From positions 310,001-374,000 of the forward strand of contig DATMXP010000007.1 of NCBI GenBank assembly GCA_035561515.1: DNA of 64,000 nt, given 5' to 3'. Source of the DNA: Terriglobales bacterium. Its GTDB lineage: Bacteria; Acidobacteriota; Terriglobia; Terriglobales; Acidobacteriaceae. Of this stretch, positions 16,563 through 24,432 are shown in pieces (positions within the stretch are counted from its first letter, which is position 1; each line of letters begins with the position of its first letter). Under the pieces are notes generated by a model. It did not search any database. It was not told where the DNA came from and saw nothing but the letters and a program-made list of their open reading frames with translations. The translations under genes and the position numbers were made by a program.

Positions 16563-17978
16563 ATGCGGGTTTCGTTTCCGGTTCAACGTGTGCGAGTTGC
16601 GATCCTGACCGTCCTTCTCGCAATCGGAGTGGGATGCGCCACCAAGAACATCGTGCAGCAACCCACCGGGCGCTTCCAGCTTCAGGGTGGCGGCTATAAC
16701 GCCTTCTCTCCTGAGCAGGAAATCCAGCTCGGACAACAGGCAGCTCAGGAGGCAGCTAAGCAGTTGCCCGTGCTGCCCGAAAACGATCCACTCACTCGAT
16801 ATGTTCAGCAGCTTGGACAATCTCTGGCAGCAAAGGCGCCGGGTGAGGTGAAGTGGCCGTTTTCATTCCACGTGGTGAACCAGAAGGAGATCAACGCGTT
16901 TGCGCTTCCCGGCGGACCGATTTTCATCAACGTGGGAACCATTCGCGAAGCCGACGACGAGGGCCAGTTAGCAGGCGTGATCGCGCACGAGATCTCGCAC
17001 GTCGTGCTTCGCCACGGAACGCAGCAAGCGAGCAAACAGCAGATGGCCCAACTTCCCCTTGCGATCCTTGGAGGTGTATTGCCTCAGGGCGTCGGCGGAC
17101 AACTGGCACGTCTGGGTTTGTCGTTCGGCGCACAGTCGATCTTCCTGAAATATTCGCGCGATGCCGAAACCGAAGCCGATCTGCTGGGATCGCAGATTCT
17201 CTACGACAGTGGCTACAACCCCTACGACATGGTCGAATTCTTCTCCAAGCTCGAGAAAGAAGGAGGAGCGGGCGTGCCGCAGTTCCTGAGCGACCATCCG
17301 AATCCCGGCAATCGCGTCGTCAACGTTCGGCAGGCGATCGAAAAATACCCAAGGAAGAAATACCGGAACGACACTCCACAATTTGAGCGTGCCAAGAGCA
17401 CGGCAATGAAGATGAAGCCGCTCACCGCCGAGGAGATCGCCCAACGTCAGCAGGCTCAGCAGCCGCAGATGGGAAGCCTGGATCCGCAGGCGATCATGCC
17501 CAGCGACCAGTTTCAAACCCTCAATCACAATGCGTTCCAGATTGGCTATCCCTCCAACTGGAAGGTCTTCGGAGACGCTAATTCACCGATTACCATTGCG
17601 CCGGAAGCTGGTGTCTCGCAAAACGCCGTAGCCTATGGTGTGATCATCAGCGGATTCCGTGGCAGCGATCCGCAGGCGGGTATCGAACGGGCTACCAGCG
17701 AATTGGTGCAACAGATGCAGCAGGCTAACCCGCAGCTTCAGGTCGCGCGTAGGCCGCAAGGTGTCCAGGTCGGTGGGACTGAAGGTATCGCTGTCGACAT
17801 GGTCAGTCCTTCGCCGGTGACTTCACAGGGCCAGACACTTGCCGAGCGCGACATGCTCGTGACTGTCCCACGCGGTGACGGAACCTACTACTACATGATC
17901 TTCATTGCGCCACAGGCCCAGTTCCAGGACCTGAGCCCCGCATACGAAGAGATGTTACGCAGCTTCAGAATGCGGTAG
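16563..17978 (+). CDS. M48-family metalloprotease, probable lipoprotein
   Basis: A 471-residue periplasmic zinc protease of the BepA/LoiP type. The zinc motif HEISH (H142, E143, H146) and the third-ligand region SRDAETEADLLG are present, and PGNRV follows SDHPNPGNR as in the family. The N-terminal signal ends in GVGC, an imperfect lipobox, so lipidation is likely but not certain. There is a QQAQQPQMG linker near residue 300 and an extra C-terminal domain (~residues 320-471) typical of acidobacterial members. GGAGG precedes the ATG. The toxin gene follows nine bases downstream. Confidence 0.92.
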   Translation: MRVSFPVQRVRVAILTVLLAIGVGCATKNIVQQPTGRFQLQGGGYNAFSPEQEIQLGQQAAQEAAKQLPVLPENDPLTRYVQQLGQSLAAKAPGEVKWPFSFHVVNQKEINAFALPGGPIFINVGTIREADDEGQLAGVIAHEISHVVLRHGTQQASKQQMAQLPLAILGGVLPQGVGGQLARLGLSFGAQSIFLKYSRDAETEADLLGSQILYDSGYNPYDMVEFFSKLEKEGGAGVPQFLSDHPNPGNRVVNVRQAIEKYPRKKYRNDTPQFERAKSTAMKMKPLTAEEIAQRQQAQQPQMGSLDPQAIMPSDQFQTLNHNAFQIGYPSNWKVFGDANSPITIAPEAGVSQNAVAYGVIISGFRGSDPQAGIERATSELVQQMQQANPQLQVARRPQGVQVGGTEGIAVDMVSPSPVTSQGQTLAERDMLVTVPRGDGTYYYMIFIAPQAQFQDLSPAYEEMLRSFRMR

Positions 17979-17987
17979 CCTATCCGT

Positions 17988-18476
17988 GTGCGTTTTCGAT
18001 TCGTGTTCGTGCTGTTGCTCTGTCTGGCAGGTGTGGTCGCTTGCCGCACGGAGCAGTCGGCCGGCAAAAGCGTTCGAGTCAGTCAGAAAGACGTCCGGCG
18101 CGATCTTTCAATTGACGAAAACCGGGGCGGCCACACCCTTGCACGTCACGTCGGCAAAACTGACGAGCAGCTTCGAGCACGGTTACGTAAAGAGCCCAAC
18201 ATCTCGGCAGCCTCTACCTATGTAGATCGCGATACCGCAGAGCATGTAATCGGCTCAACACTCTCCGAGAACTCAGGGAAAATTGAACGCTGGCGGGCTC
18301 GCGGATCCCGTCGTCCCAACCTCGTTCTCGACTACACCGCGGGCGATGACCCCATTGGCCGCGTCATGTATCGTCGAGCGCAGGGTTCTGTGCCTTGCGA
18401 ACGTGCTTTAGTCGTGTTGCGGGCTTACGGAGACGATTACTTCGTTTTGACGAGTTACCCGGATTGTCGTCCATGA
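17988..18476 (+). CDS. Lipoprotein with RNase A-like CDI toxin domain
   Basis: A 162-residue protein with a GTG start. A lipoprotein signal ends in VVAC (C19). The rest matches the CdiA-CT RNase A-like toxin family: GGHTLARHVGKTDEQL at the start, a central AASTYVDRDTAEHVI, and YFVLTSYPD at the end. By comparison with the Yersinia kristensenii CdiA toxin (His, Arg, Thr-x-Tyr active site), H54, R65, T155 and Y157 are the candidate catalytic residues. There is no large CdiA-type stalk; the toxin is tethered or secreted on its own. The stop overlaps the immunity gene start (ATGA). Function is inferred from the family. Confidence 0.85.
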   Translation: MRFRFVFVLLLCLAGVVACRTEQSAGKSVRVSQKDVRRDLSIDENRGGHTLARHVGKTDEQLRARLRKEPNISAASTYVDRDTAEHVIGSTLSENSGKIERWRARGSRRPNLVLDYTAGDDPIGRVMYRRAQGSVPCERALVVLRAYGDDYFVLTSYPDCRP

Positions 18477-18766
18477 GCAAAGACGCCAAAGACCGCTTCC
18501 CTGTCCTGCGCGACTTCGCCCGCGGATATCTGCATCAGGATGTCGTCCCGGAATATGGGTCACCGCTCAAAGCCGCTTCAGTCTACTTCGCGGATCTCGG
18601 AGACGAGGAAAGGCGTCAGCTTTCCAGAGAAGCTTCAAAGATGGAGCGAGCTGCTAAGCCCTGGGACCTAGACACCGTGAATCGCACGCTTGCAGAGATG
18701 GGAGCAGCAGTCGTTCTAAGTTCCACCGAAGAGTTCTTTCAGATCCTCAAAGTGTTCCGGCACTGA
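18473..18766 (+). CDS. CDI-type immunity protein
   Basis: A 97-residue acidic cytosolic protein whose ATG overlaps the toxin stop by four bases. FPVLRDFARGYLHQDVV followed by a helical remainder matches the contact-dependent-inhibition immunity family in which F..L...(G/A)Y.HQD is the signature. It should bind and block the RNase domain of the upstream lipoprotein. A longer frame from 18395 runs inside the toxin gene and is not used. A terminator lies about 220 bases downstream. Confidence 0.85.
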   Translation: MSKDAKDRFPVLRDFARGYLHQDVVPEYGSPLKAASVYFADLGDEERRQLSREASKMERAAKPWDLDTVNRTLAEMGAAVVLSSTEEFFQILKVFRH

Positions 18767-18853
18767 TCACAACACACGCGACTTCATTCCCCCCAGCGCC
18801 TCACCCTTTTTATACCATCGTCTTTTTCGAAGTATTGGTTCGAAACTTCCTAT

Positions 18854-19019
18854 TTGTCGAATCACGGCTCGTCCTTTACAAATGTTTCAGGACAGGAGCG
18901 CAGGCCGTTTCGCCCCAAGGCTGAGCGCACCACAGTTGTTGGTGACCGACCCACCTTTCCTTCGATCCAGAAACGGTCACCGATTCGGCCCGGTCACCCT
19001 CAAGACCGGGCCTTTTTAT
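18854..19019 (+). ncRNA. Candidate structured small RNA ending in an intrinsic terminator
   Basis: A weak promoter is possible (TTGTCG at 18854, TACAAA at 18877, 17-base spacer), giving a start near 18889. Downstream, GGTGACCG (18941-18948) pairs perfectly with CGGTCACC (18974-18981), and a terminator hairpin follows. No coding frame with recognisable features fills the interval. The region could instead be the 3' untranslated region of the toxin-immunity operon. No known RNA family is recognised. Confidence 0.35.
18987..19019 (+). terminator. Rho-independent terminator
   Basis: GGCCCGGTC (18987-18995) and GACCGGGCC (19004-19012) form a nine-base perfect stem with an eight-base loop and a TTTTT tract. 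It ends whatever is transcribed rightward from the immunity gene or from the putative RNA. Confidence 0.92.
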
Positions 19020-19909
19020 TTGAATAACTCCGCTCGCGCCGAAGCTGAAATCGCCAGTACCGCAGGATGTTTCAGCCTGCGTTCCACGGATATAGCGTAG
19101 AAGCTCTCTTTCACCTCGGGTACACGCCCAATTCGTTTGACTCCGAACTGACGCTCGATCTCCTTTTCGATGACAGTCGGCGCAACGAAAGCGCCCTCTC
19201 CCGACTGTCCGAAGGCCGTCATCAGCGCGCTGTCTTCGAATTCCCCGATGATCGCTGGGTGCAGATTCATCGTCTGGAACCACTGGTCAAGGTTGCGCCG
19301 CAACGTCGTGTTCTCTGCCGGCCCAAAGAACGGAATCCCGTCGAGCGATTTCGGAAAGCGCCCCTTGCCCACCAACTTCGGCGGCGCAAAGAATGTTATG
19401 CCGGACTCCCCCAGGAGATGGCTGAACGCGCGCACATTCACCGTGGGCGGGAGCGGAGCATCGGAGATCACCAGGTCCAGTTCATGGATCGAAAGGGCCG
19501 CAATCAACCGGTCCGGCTTCCCTTCCCGGCAAACAATCCGGATGGGTTGATCGAGCTTCATGGCTGGCTTGAGCAGTCGATAGGCGATCAGTTTAGGAAC
19601 CGCATCGGCCACCCCGACGTTGAAGCGCACCGGCCGGCCCGTTGGCCGGTCACCGATCGTGTCTTGCAGTTCCCTGCCCAGGCGAAAGATTTCCTCCGCG
19701 TACCGATACGCCATGCGGCCAACATCAGTCAGTATCAGGTTGCGGCCGGCTTTCTGAAACAGCTTCTCTCCCAGCACGTTCTCCAGTACTCGAAGTTGTC
19801 CGCTGATGGTCGGCTGGGCTAGCCGGAGTTCCTTACTGGCTTTGGCAATACTGCCTTCCCGGGCGACCGTCCAGAAATAGTAGAGATGATGGTAGTTGAG
19901 CCATTCCAT
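19016..19909 (-). CDS. LysR-family regulator, NhaR type
   Basis: A 297-residue transcription factor when started at ATG 19909 (MEWLNYHHLYYFW), the usual NhaR beginning; upstream in-frame codons add residues without family similarity. The winged helix is seen in GSIAKASKELRLAQPTISGQ, followed by a LysR substrate-binding domain. NhaR proteins respond to sodium or related stress and activate transporter genes. The gene is divergent from the terC-family gene across ~110 bases, so that transporter is the obvious target candidate. Confidence 0.9.
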   Translation of the reverse strand: MEWLNYHHLYYFWTVAREGSIAKASKELRLAQPTISGQLRVLENVLGEKLFQKAGRNLILTDVGRMAYRYAEEIFRLGRELQDTIGDRPTGRPVRFNVGVADAVPKLIAYRLLKPAMKLDQPIRIVCREGKPDRLIAALSIHELDLVISDAPLPPTVNVRAFSHLLGESGITFFAPPKLVGKGRFPKSLDGIPFFGPAENTTLRRNLDQWFQTMNLHPAIIGEFEDSALMTAFGQSGEGAFVAPTVIEKEIERQFGVKRIGRVPEVKESFYAISVERRLKHPAVLAISASARAELFK

Positions 19910-20022
19910 ATGCATCGAATCATACATCGGAATTTCCGAATGGTTTCTGGCTAACTTCCTAATAGTCGAAGCCGCGGGTCCGCCCGGATAATGGGCGAGT
20001 TGGGGAAGGAGCAAGTCACACT

Positions 20023-20958
20023 TTGGGAATAGGTTCGTTATGGATGTGGGTCGGCTTCATCGTTTTCGTGTTGGCGATGTTGGCCCTCGACCTCGGAGTG
20101 TTCAATCGTAAGGCGCACGTAACCAGCTTTCGCGAGGCGCTGTCGTGGTCTGTCGTCTGGATCGCGCTCGCCATGGTATTCAACGCGGGCATTTGGCACT
20201 GGTATGGCGGCGAAGCCGGTCTTCAGTTCCTTACGGGTTATCTCATCGAAAAGGCGCTGTCGGTCGATAACCTCTTCGTTTTCCTGTTGATTTTCGGCTA
20301 CTTCGCCGTGCCGCGGGAATACCAGCACCGTGTGCTCTTCTGGGGCATCCTGGGTGCGCTGGTAATGCGAGCCATCTTCATTGTTGGCGGCGCTGCCCTG
20401 CTTGAGCGCTTCCATTGGATCATCTACATCTTCGGCGCATTGCTGATTTTCACCGGCATCAAGATGCTGAGACGCACCGAAGAAATCCACCCGGAGCGGA
20501 ATCCGATCGTCCGGTTCGCCCAACGGTTTCTACCGACGACCAGCGAGTACCACGGTTCGAAGTTCATGATCGTCAGGAACGGCAAGCATTTGGTGACGCC
20601 GCTGATGATCGTGCTCATCGCCGTGGAGGCGACCGACGTTGTGTTTGCGGTTGATTCGATTCCTGCGATCTTTGCCGTTACCAAGGACCCGTTCATCGTC
20701 TTCACGTCGAACATATTCGCCATGCTTGGCCTGCGTTCGCTTTACTTCCTGCTGGCAGGCGTCATGCACCGGTTCAAAGAGTTGAAGGTTGGACTTGCGC
20801 TGGTGCTGGGGTTCGTCGGAGGCAAAATGTTGCTTTCGGAGTGGTACAAGATCCCGATCGCCCTGTCGCTTGGCGTAGTGGCAATGTTTATCTTCGGTTC
20901 AATCTTGATATCGCTCTGGAGAACTCGCGGCGAGGCAAACCGCGCTGACGGCCATTAG
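20023..20958 (+). CDS. TerC-family integral membrane protein (Alx-like)
   Basis: A 311-residue protein with eight or nine hydrophobic segments. The TerC signatures ALSVDNLFVFLLIF and VEATDVVFAVDSIPAIFAVT contain the conserved metal-binding aspartates. TerC/Alx proteins export manganese or act in metal insertion during secretion. A TTG start at 20023 has AAGGAG upstream; ATG 20044 is an alternative. It is divergent from the NhaR-type regulator. It ends seven bases before the stop of the convergent phosphatase gene. Confidence 0.92.
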   Translation: MGIGSLWMWVGFIVFVLAMLALDLGVFNRKAHVTSFREALSWSVVWIALAMVFNAGIWHWYGGEAGLQFLTGYLIEKALSVDNLFVFLLIFGYFAVPREYQHRVLFWGILGALVMRAIFIVGGAALLERFHWIIYIFGALLIFTGIKMLRRTEEIHPERNPIVRFAQRFLPTTSEYHGSKFMIVRNGKHLVTPLMIVLIAVEATDVVFAVDSIPAIFAVTKDPFIVFTSNIFAMLGLRSLYFLLAGVMHRFKELKVGLALVLGFVGGKMLLSEWYKIPIALSLGVVAMFIFGSILISLWRTRGEANRADGH

Positions 20959-20965
20959 TTAAAGG

Positions 20966-22627
20966 CTAGCTAGGCCCTCTGTACGTGAGTTGTACGATCG
21001 TGCAGTCGTCATTCAACGGAGTGCCTGCGCAGAATGCGGCAAGTGAGGAAAGTACTTCTTCAATGCCGCCGCACCCCGGGAACAGGGATGCCAGGCGCTC
21101 CGGTCCAAACATGTCGCCGTCGGCGTTTTCCGCCTCAGTAACGCCGTCCGTCACCATGATCAGTCGGGCTCCAGGTTGCAGGTGCATCGAGCCTGCCTGA
21201 TAGGAAACGTCGTTGATGAGGCCGATCGGCAGGTTTCCTCCGGCTAACTCTTTGCGGTCGGGTCCGAGCACGGCCAGAGGCACAACGTGTCCGCAATTTA
21301 CGTATTCCAGTTTCCCGTCGGCAAAAAGCCGGGCAATGAACATGGTTGCGTATTTTTCGCCGGCCACTTTCTCGCAGAGGAAACGGTTGGCGACGTCGAC
21401 CACATGATCAAGCGGGATATCGTTCGAGAGCTGAGCGTAAAGTAAACCTTGAATAATCGACGCTAATAGCGCAGCAGAAATACCTTTACCGCTTACATCG
21501 GTGACGACAACGGTCAGCGAATTCTCCGTCCGGATCACGTCGTAAAAATCGCCCCCGACCTCCTTCGACGAGATGTTGCGGGCCTCGATATTGGCAAATG
21601 GCACGTCTGGGATGGTCACTCGCATCAAGCGCTGCTGAATCCCGGACGCAATGTTCATCTCCTGCTCGTAGCGTCGCTTTGCTTCTTCGGCCTGTACCAG
21701 GAACGCATTTTCAACCAGCGATGCGGCTTCGGTTGCGATCGCCCGCAGAATGTCGTGGCTTACCGCCGACAGCTTCCCAGATAGGAGCTTGCTGTCCAAG
21801 TACAAGACGCCGCGTATATCCGACGCCGTGGTCTTCTCCGCTCCGATCTGCGTCTTCCGCAGCGGGATGCAGATTACCGTGCGCAGGTTATGCGCCACGA
21901 TGCTCTCGCGGGCGGACATCTTAGCGAAGTCTTCCGTATCGGTCAGCAGGAATTCCGAGGAGTTGCTGACGGCATCCCGCAGAATCGACCGGGAGATGGT
22001 GTTGTCGTCCGCGAGCAGTTCTCCCTTTGCGTTCCGTCCAGCCACCAGGGTCAGCGAGCCGTCTTCCTCCCTCAGGAAGACATAGCCGCGTTCCGCCTTA
22101 GTGAGCCGAAGGGTTGCATCGATCAGAGTAACCAGCACCTCTTCCAGCACCGTGCTGGTGTTAAGCTTGCGCGCCGCTTCGAGAAACAGCGTGAGGGTTT
22201 CAAGGTCGGATGTGGCACTGGCGGGCTTCCAGACTGAAAGTTGACTGAGTAGATTGCTGGAGGGCGATCCCAGCTTGGCAGCATCGGGATCGAAGAGCGC
22301 GTAAGCCTCTCCGCGAACCCCGAATTCGATGCGATCATTCCGCTTCAGTTTTTGGCGTTGGATCTGTTGCCCGTTGACGAACGTCCCATGTTTGCTGCCG
22401 GGATCAAGAAGGTAGTAGCCGTCTGGCTCTTGTACGATTCGGGCGTGTTCGCGCGACACCCGCGGATCGGAGATGACCAGGTCATTTTCGGTCTTCCGGC
22501 CGATCGTGTACGGAAACTTCTTGAGCGTGATTTTGTTCTGCTCGTTCCCCTGCATGAATACCAGGGTGGGCGCAGCACTACCCATCAAAGTTTCTGTTCC
22601 GGTCAGACCGAAACCACCCGATGCCAT
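20966..22627 (-). CDS. FHA-GAF-SpoIIE-type PP2C serine phosphatase
   Basis: A 553-residue signalling protein. An N-terminal FHA domain (~residues 25-115, with GRKTENDLVISDPRVSREHA) binds phosphothreonine. A GAF domain (~150-320) includes RGVLYLDS. A PP2C/SpoIIE phosphatase domain (~345-553) has GGDFYDVI, VTDVSGKGISAAL and MVTDGVTEAEN, which carry metal-binding aspartates. Such proteins act in partner-switching control of sigma factors or other regulators. The start is backed by AGAGGGA ten bases upstream. No cognate STAS protein is adjacent; the RsbW-like gene at 56 kb is in the same window but not linked. Confidence 0.93.
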   Translation of the reverse strand: MASGGFGLTGTETLMGSAAPTLVFMQGNEQNKITLKKFPYTIGRKTENDLVISDPRVSREHARIVQEPDGYYLLDPGSKHGTFVNGQQIQRQKLKRNDRIEFGVRGEAYALFDPDAAKLGSPSSNLLSQLSVWKPASATSDLETLTLFLEAARKLNTSTVLEEVLVTLIDATLRLTKAERGYVFLREEDGSLTLVAGRNAKGELLADDNTISRSILRDAVSNSSEFLLTDTEDFAKMSARESIVAHNLRTVICIPLRKTQIGAEKTTASDIRGVLYLDSKLLSGKLSAVSHDILRAIATEAASLVENAFLVQAEEAKRRYEQEMNIASGIQQRLMRVTIPDVPFANIEARNISSKEVGGDFYDVIRTENSLTVVVTDVSGKGISAALLASIIQGLLYAQLSNDIPLDHVVDVANRFLCEKVAGEKYATMFIARLFADGKLEYVNCGHVVPLAVLGPDRKELAGGNLPIGLINDVSYQAGSMHLQPGARLIMVTDGVTEAENADGDMFGPERLASLFPGCGGIEEVLSSLAAFCAGTPLNDDCTIVQLTYRGPS

Positions 22628-22720
22628 GGATCCCTCTTTAACACCCTCAGACGAAGCTTTTCAGTGAAAAGAGCCTAAACTGCGCAAGCAATGAATGCAA
22701 CCAGAACTGGAATCAGAGCG

Positions 22721-23920
22721 TTAGGTGGTGTAATCGGCGTTGATGTGCACATATTCCGTGGTGAGATCGCAGGTAAGAAACGTGATGCTCTCGCGTCCGC
22801 GCCCCAACTTGACGGTGATCTCAAAAGCGGGCTGCGAAAGATACGCGTGCGCTTTCTTCTCGTCGAAGCTGGCGGCCTGCCCCTTGCTGCACACCTGGAT
22901 GCAACCGAAATAAATATTGACCTTCGATGGATCCAGTCGGATTCCGCTGCGGCCAACTGCGGCCAGGATGCGTCCCCAGTTCGGGTCGGCTCCCGCCCAT
23001 GCCGTTTTCACCAGTGGAGAGTGCGCGATCGTCTTAGCGATCTGTTCGGCTTCAGCTTCGGACTTCGCCTGCTCGATGTTCAGACGCACCACATGCTTCA
23101 CGCCTTCGCCATCGGTCACGATCTGCTCGGCCAGAGAACTGCATACGGATTCGAAAGCGCCAGCAAAAGCTTTCTGTACGTTCTTAAGCGCAACTCCGGA
23201 CTTGCCGCTTGCGAGCAGGCAGAGCGTGTCGTTTGTCGAGGTGTCGCCGTCGATGCTAATGCGGTTGAAGGTGCGGTCCGCCGTCCGCTTCAACAGTTTG
23301 TTGAGCTCGGACGGTGACGCCTCAATATCCGTGACCACATACGCCAGCATCGTCGCCATGTTCGGATGGATCATCCCCGCGCCCTTGGCGACACCGAGAA
23401 CACGTACCGTCTTGCCCTTCACCGTGAACTCGGCGGTGGCAATCTTCGGCCTTGTGTCCGTCGTCATAATCGCCTGGGCGAAAGCCTGTGCGTGCTCCGC
23501 CGAGCTGCCCGCAGAATCCATTACAGAAGGAATCCCCGCCAGGAGTTTCTCTATCGGGAACGGCACACCGATAACCCCTGTCGACGACGGAAAGATCGAC
23601 TTCGCTTGAGTTCCAAGTGCTTTCGCGAGCTCTTCGCAGCTTTGTTCCGCGGCGGCAAATCCCTGCTTACCTGTGGCGCAGTTGGCATTACCTGCGTTCA
23701 CGAGCACCGCGCGTATCTCTCCCTTGGAAGCTTTGAGGTACTCGCGTCCTATGGTCACCGGCGCCGCCACGACAAGGTTGGTCGTGAAAACCGCCGCCGC
23801 GGAAGCATATTCCGGAGCCTCTATCATCCCCAGATCCGGATTTCCGCTCGCCTTGATTCCTGCCGTGGTCGCGCCGAAGCGAAACCCGGCCGGTATGTTG
23901 CTGTTCTGAATTTCCGCCAT
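22721..23920 (-). CDS. argJ: Bifunctional ornithine acetyltransferase / N-acetylglutamate synthase
   Basis: ArgJ transfers the acetyl group from N-acetylornithine to glutamate and, in bifunctional forms, also makes N-acetylglutamate from acetyl-CoA. It is 399 residues with the autocleavage site within KGAGMIHPNMATMLAYV (cleavage before the Thr), and SSTGVIGVPFPIEK and GDTSTNDT are present. It is the last gene of the arginine operon, starting two bases after the GNAT gene. Presence of ArgJ implies acetyl recycling, so no argE is needed. Confidence 0.97.
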   Translation of the reverse strand: MAEIQNSNIPAGFRFGATTAGIKASGNPDLGMIEAPEYASAAAVFTTNLVVAAPVTIGREYLKASKGEIRAVLVNAGNANCATGKQGFAAAEQSCEELAKALGTQAKSIFPSSTGVIGVPFPIEKLLAGIPSVMDSAGSSAEHAQAFAQAIMTTDTRPKIATAEFTVKGKTVRVLGVAKGAGMIHPNMATMLAYVVTDIEASPSELNKLLKRTADRTFNRISIDGDTSTNDTLCLLASGKSGVALKNVQKAFAGAFESVCSSLAEQIVTDGEGVKHVVRLNIEQAKSEAEAEQIAKTIAHSPLVKTAWAGADPNWGRILAAVGRSGIRLDPSKVNIYFGCIQVCSKGQAASFDEKKAHAYLSQPAFEITVKLGRGRESITFLTCDLTTEYVHINADYTT

Positions 23921-23922
23921 TC

Positions 23923-24432
23923 CTATTGGAACACCCGCAGTGGATTGGAAGCTTCCGCTGGCATTGCGATGGTGACACCTTCCTGGTCCAGCACCATTGC
24001 GATTTCGTCGCAGTTGTGGCGGCGAGAGCAGTTAAGGCAGTCTTTGTGAACTTTCTCAGGAAGCGTGTGGTGCGGCACCGTTAGGAAGCCGAGCTTCGCG
24101 AAGAAGTCCGGCACGCGCGTAAAGAGAAATACGCGCTCGATTTCGTGCACCTGCGCTTCGCTTAACAAACCTTCTACCAGGTGGCGCCCCGCATTCCGAC
24201 CCTGCGAAGCCTTGTCCACCGCCACCGAGCGTACCTCGGCCAAGCCGATTCCGTAGATGTGCAACGCCGCGCAAGCGATCACTCGTCCCCGATATTCGAC
24301 AACGGTGAAGTCACGCACGTTTTCGCAGATCTCCTGCAACGAGCGAGGAAGCAGTGTCCCATCGCCTGTGTATTGTGAAATAAGTTTGAAGATCGCCGGA
24401 GCATCCGGAAGAACAGCCTTACGCGTGCGCAT
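23923..24432 (-). CDS. GNAT-family N-acetylglutamate synthase-like protein
   Basis: A 169-residue GNAT enzyme. ATG 24432 lies inside the end of argH. The GNAT acetyl-CoA loop is VAVDKASQGRNAGRHLVEGL. The C-terminal third holds FFAKLGFLTVPHHTLPEKV, as in ArgA-type acetyltransferases, followed by a CLNCSRRHNC cysteine cluster (three cysteines with C-x2-C-x5-C spacing). Context between argH and argJ suggests it supplies the first acetylglutamate for the cyclic pathway. The cysteine cluster could bind a metal, which is inference. Confidence 0.85.
   Translation of the reverse strand: MRTRKAVLPDAPAIFKLISQYTGDGTLLPRSLQEICENVRDFTVVEYRGRVIACAALHIYGIGLAEVRSVAVDKASQGRNAGRHLVEGLLSEAQVHEIERVFLFTRVPDFFAKLGFLTVPHHTLPEKVHKDCLNCSRRHNCDEIAMVLDQEGVTIAMPAEASNPLRVFQ

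Noticed and set aside
19910..20022. Possible yybP-ykoY (manganese) riboswitch upstream of the TerC-family gene
   Set aside because: The family suggested it, but the ~110-base region lacks the conserved purine-rich core and paired elements of that riboswitch.
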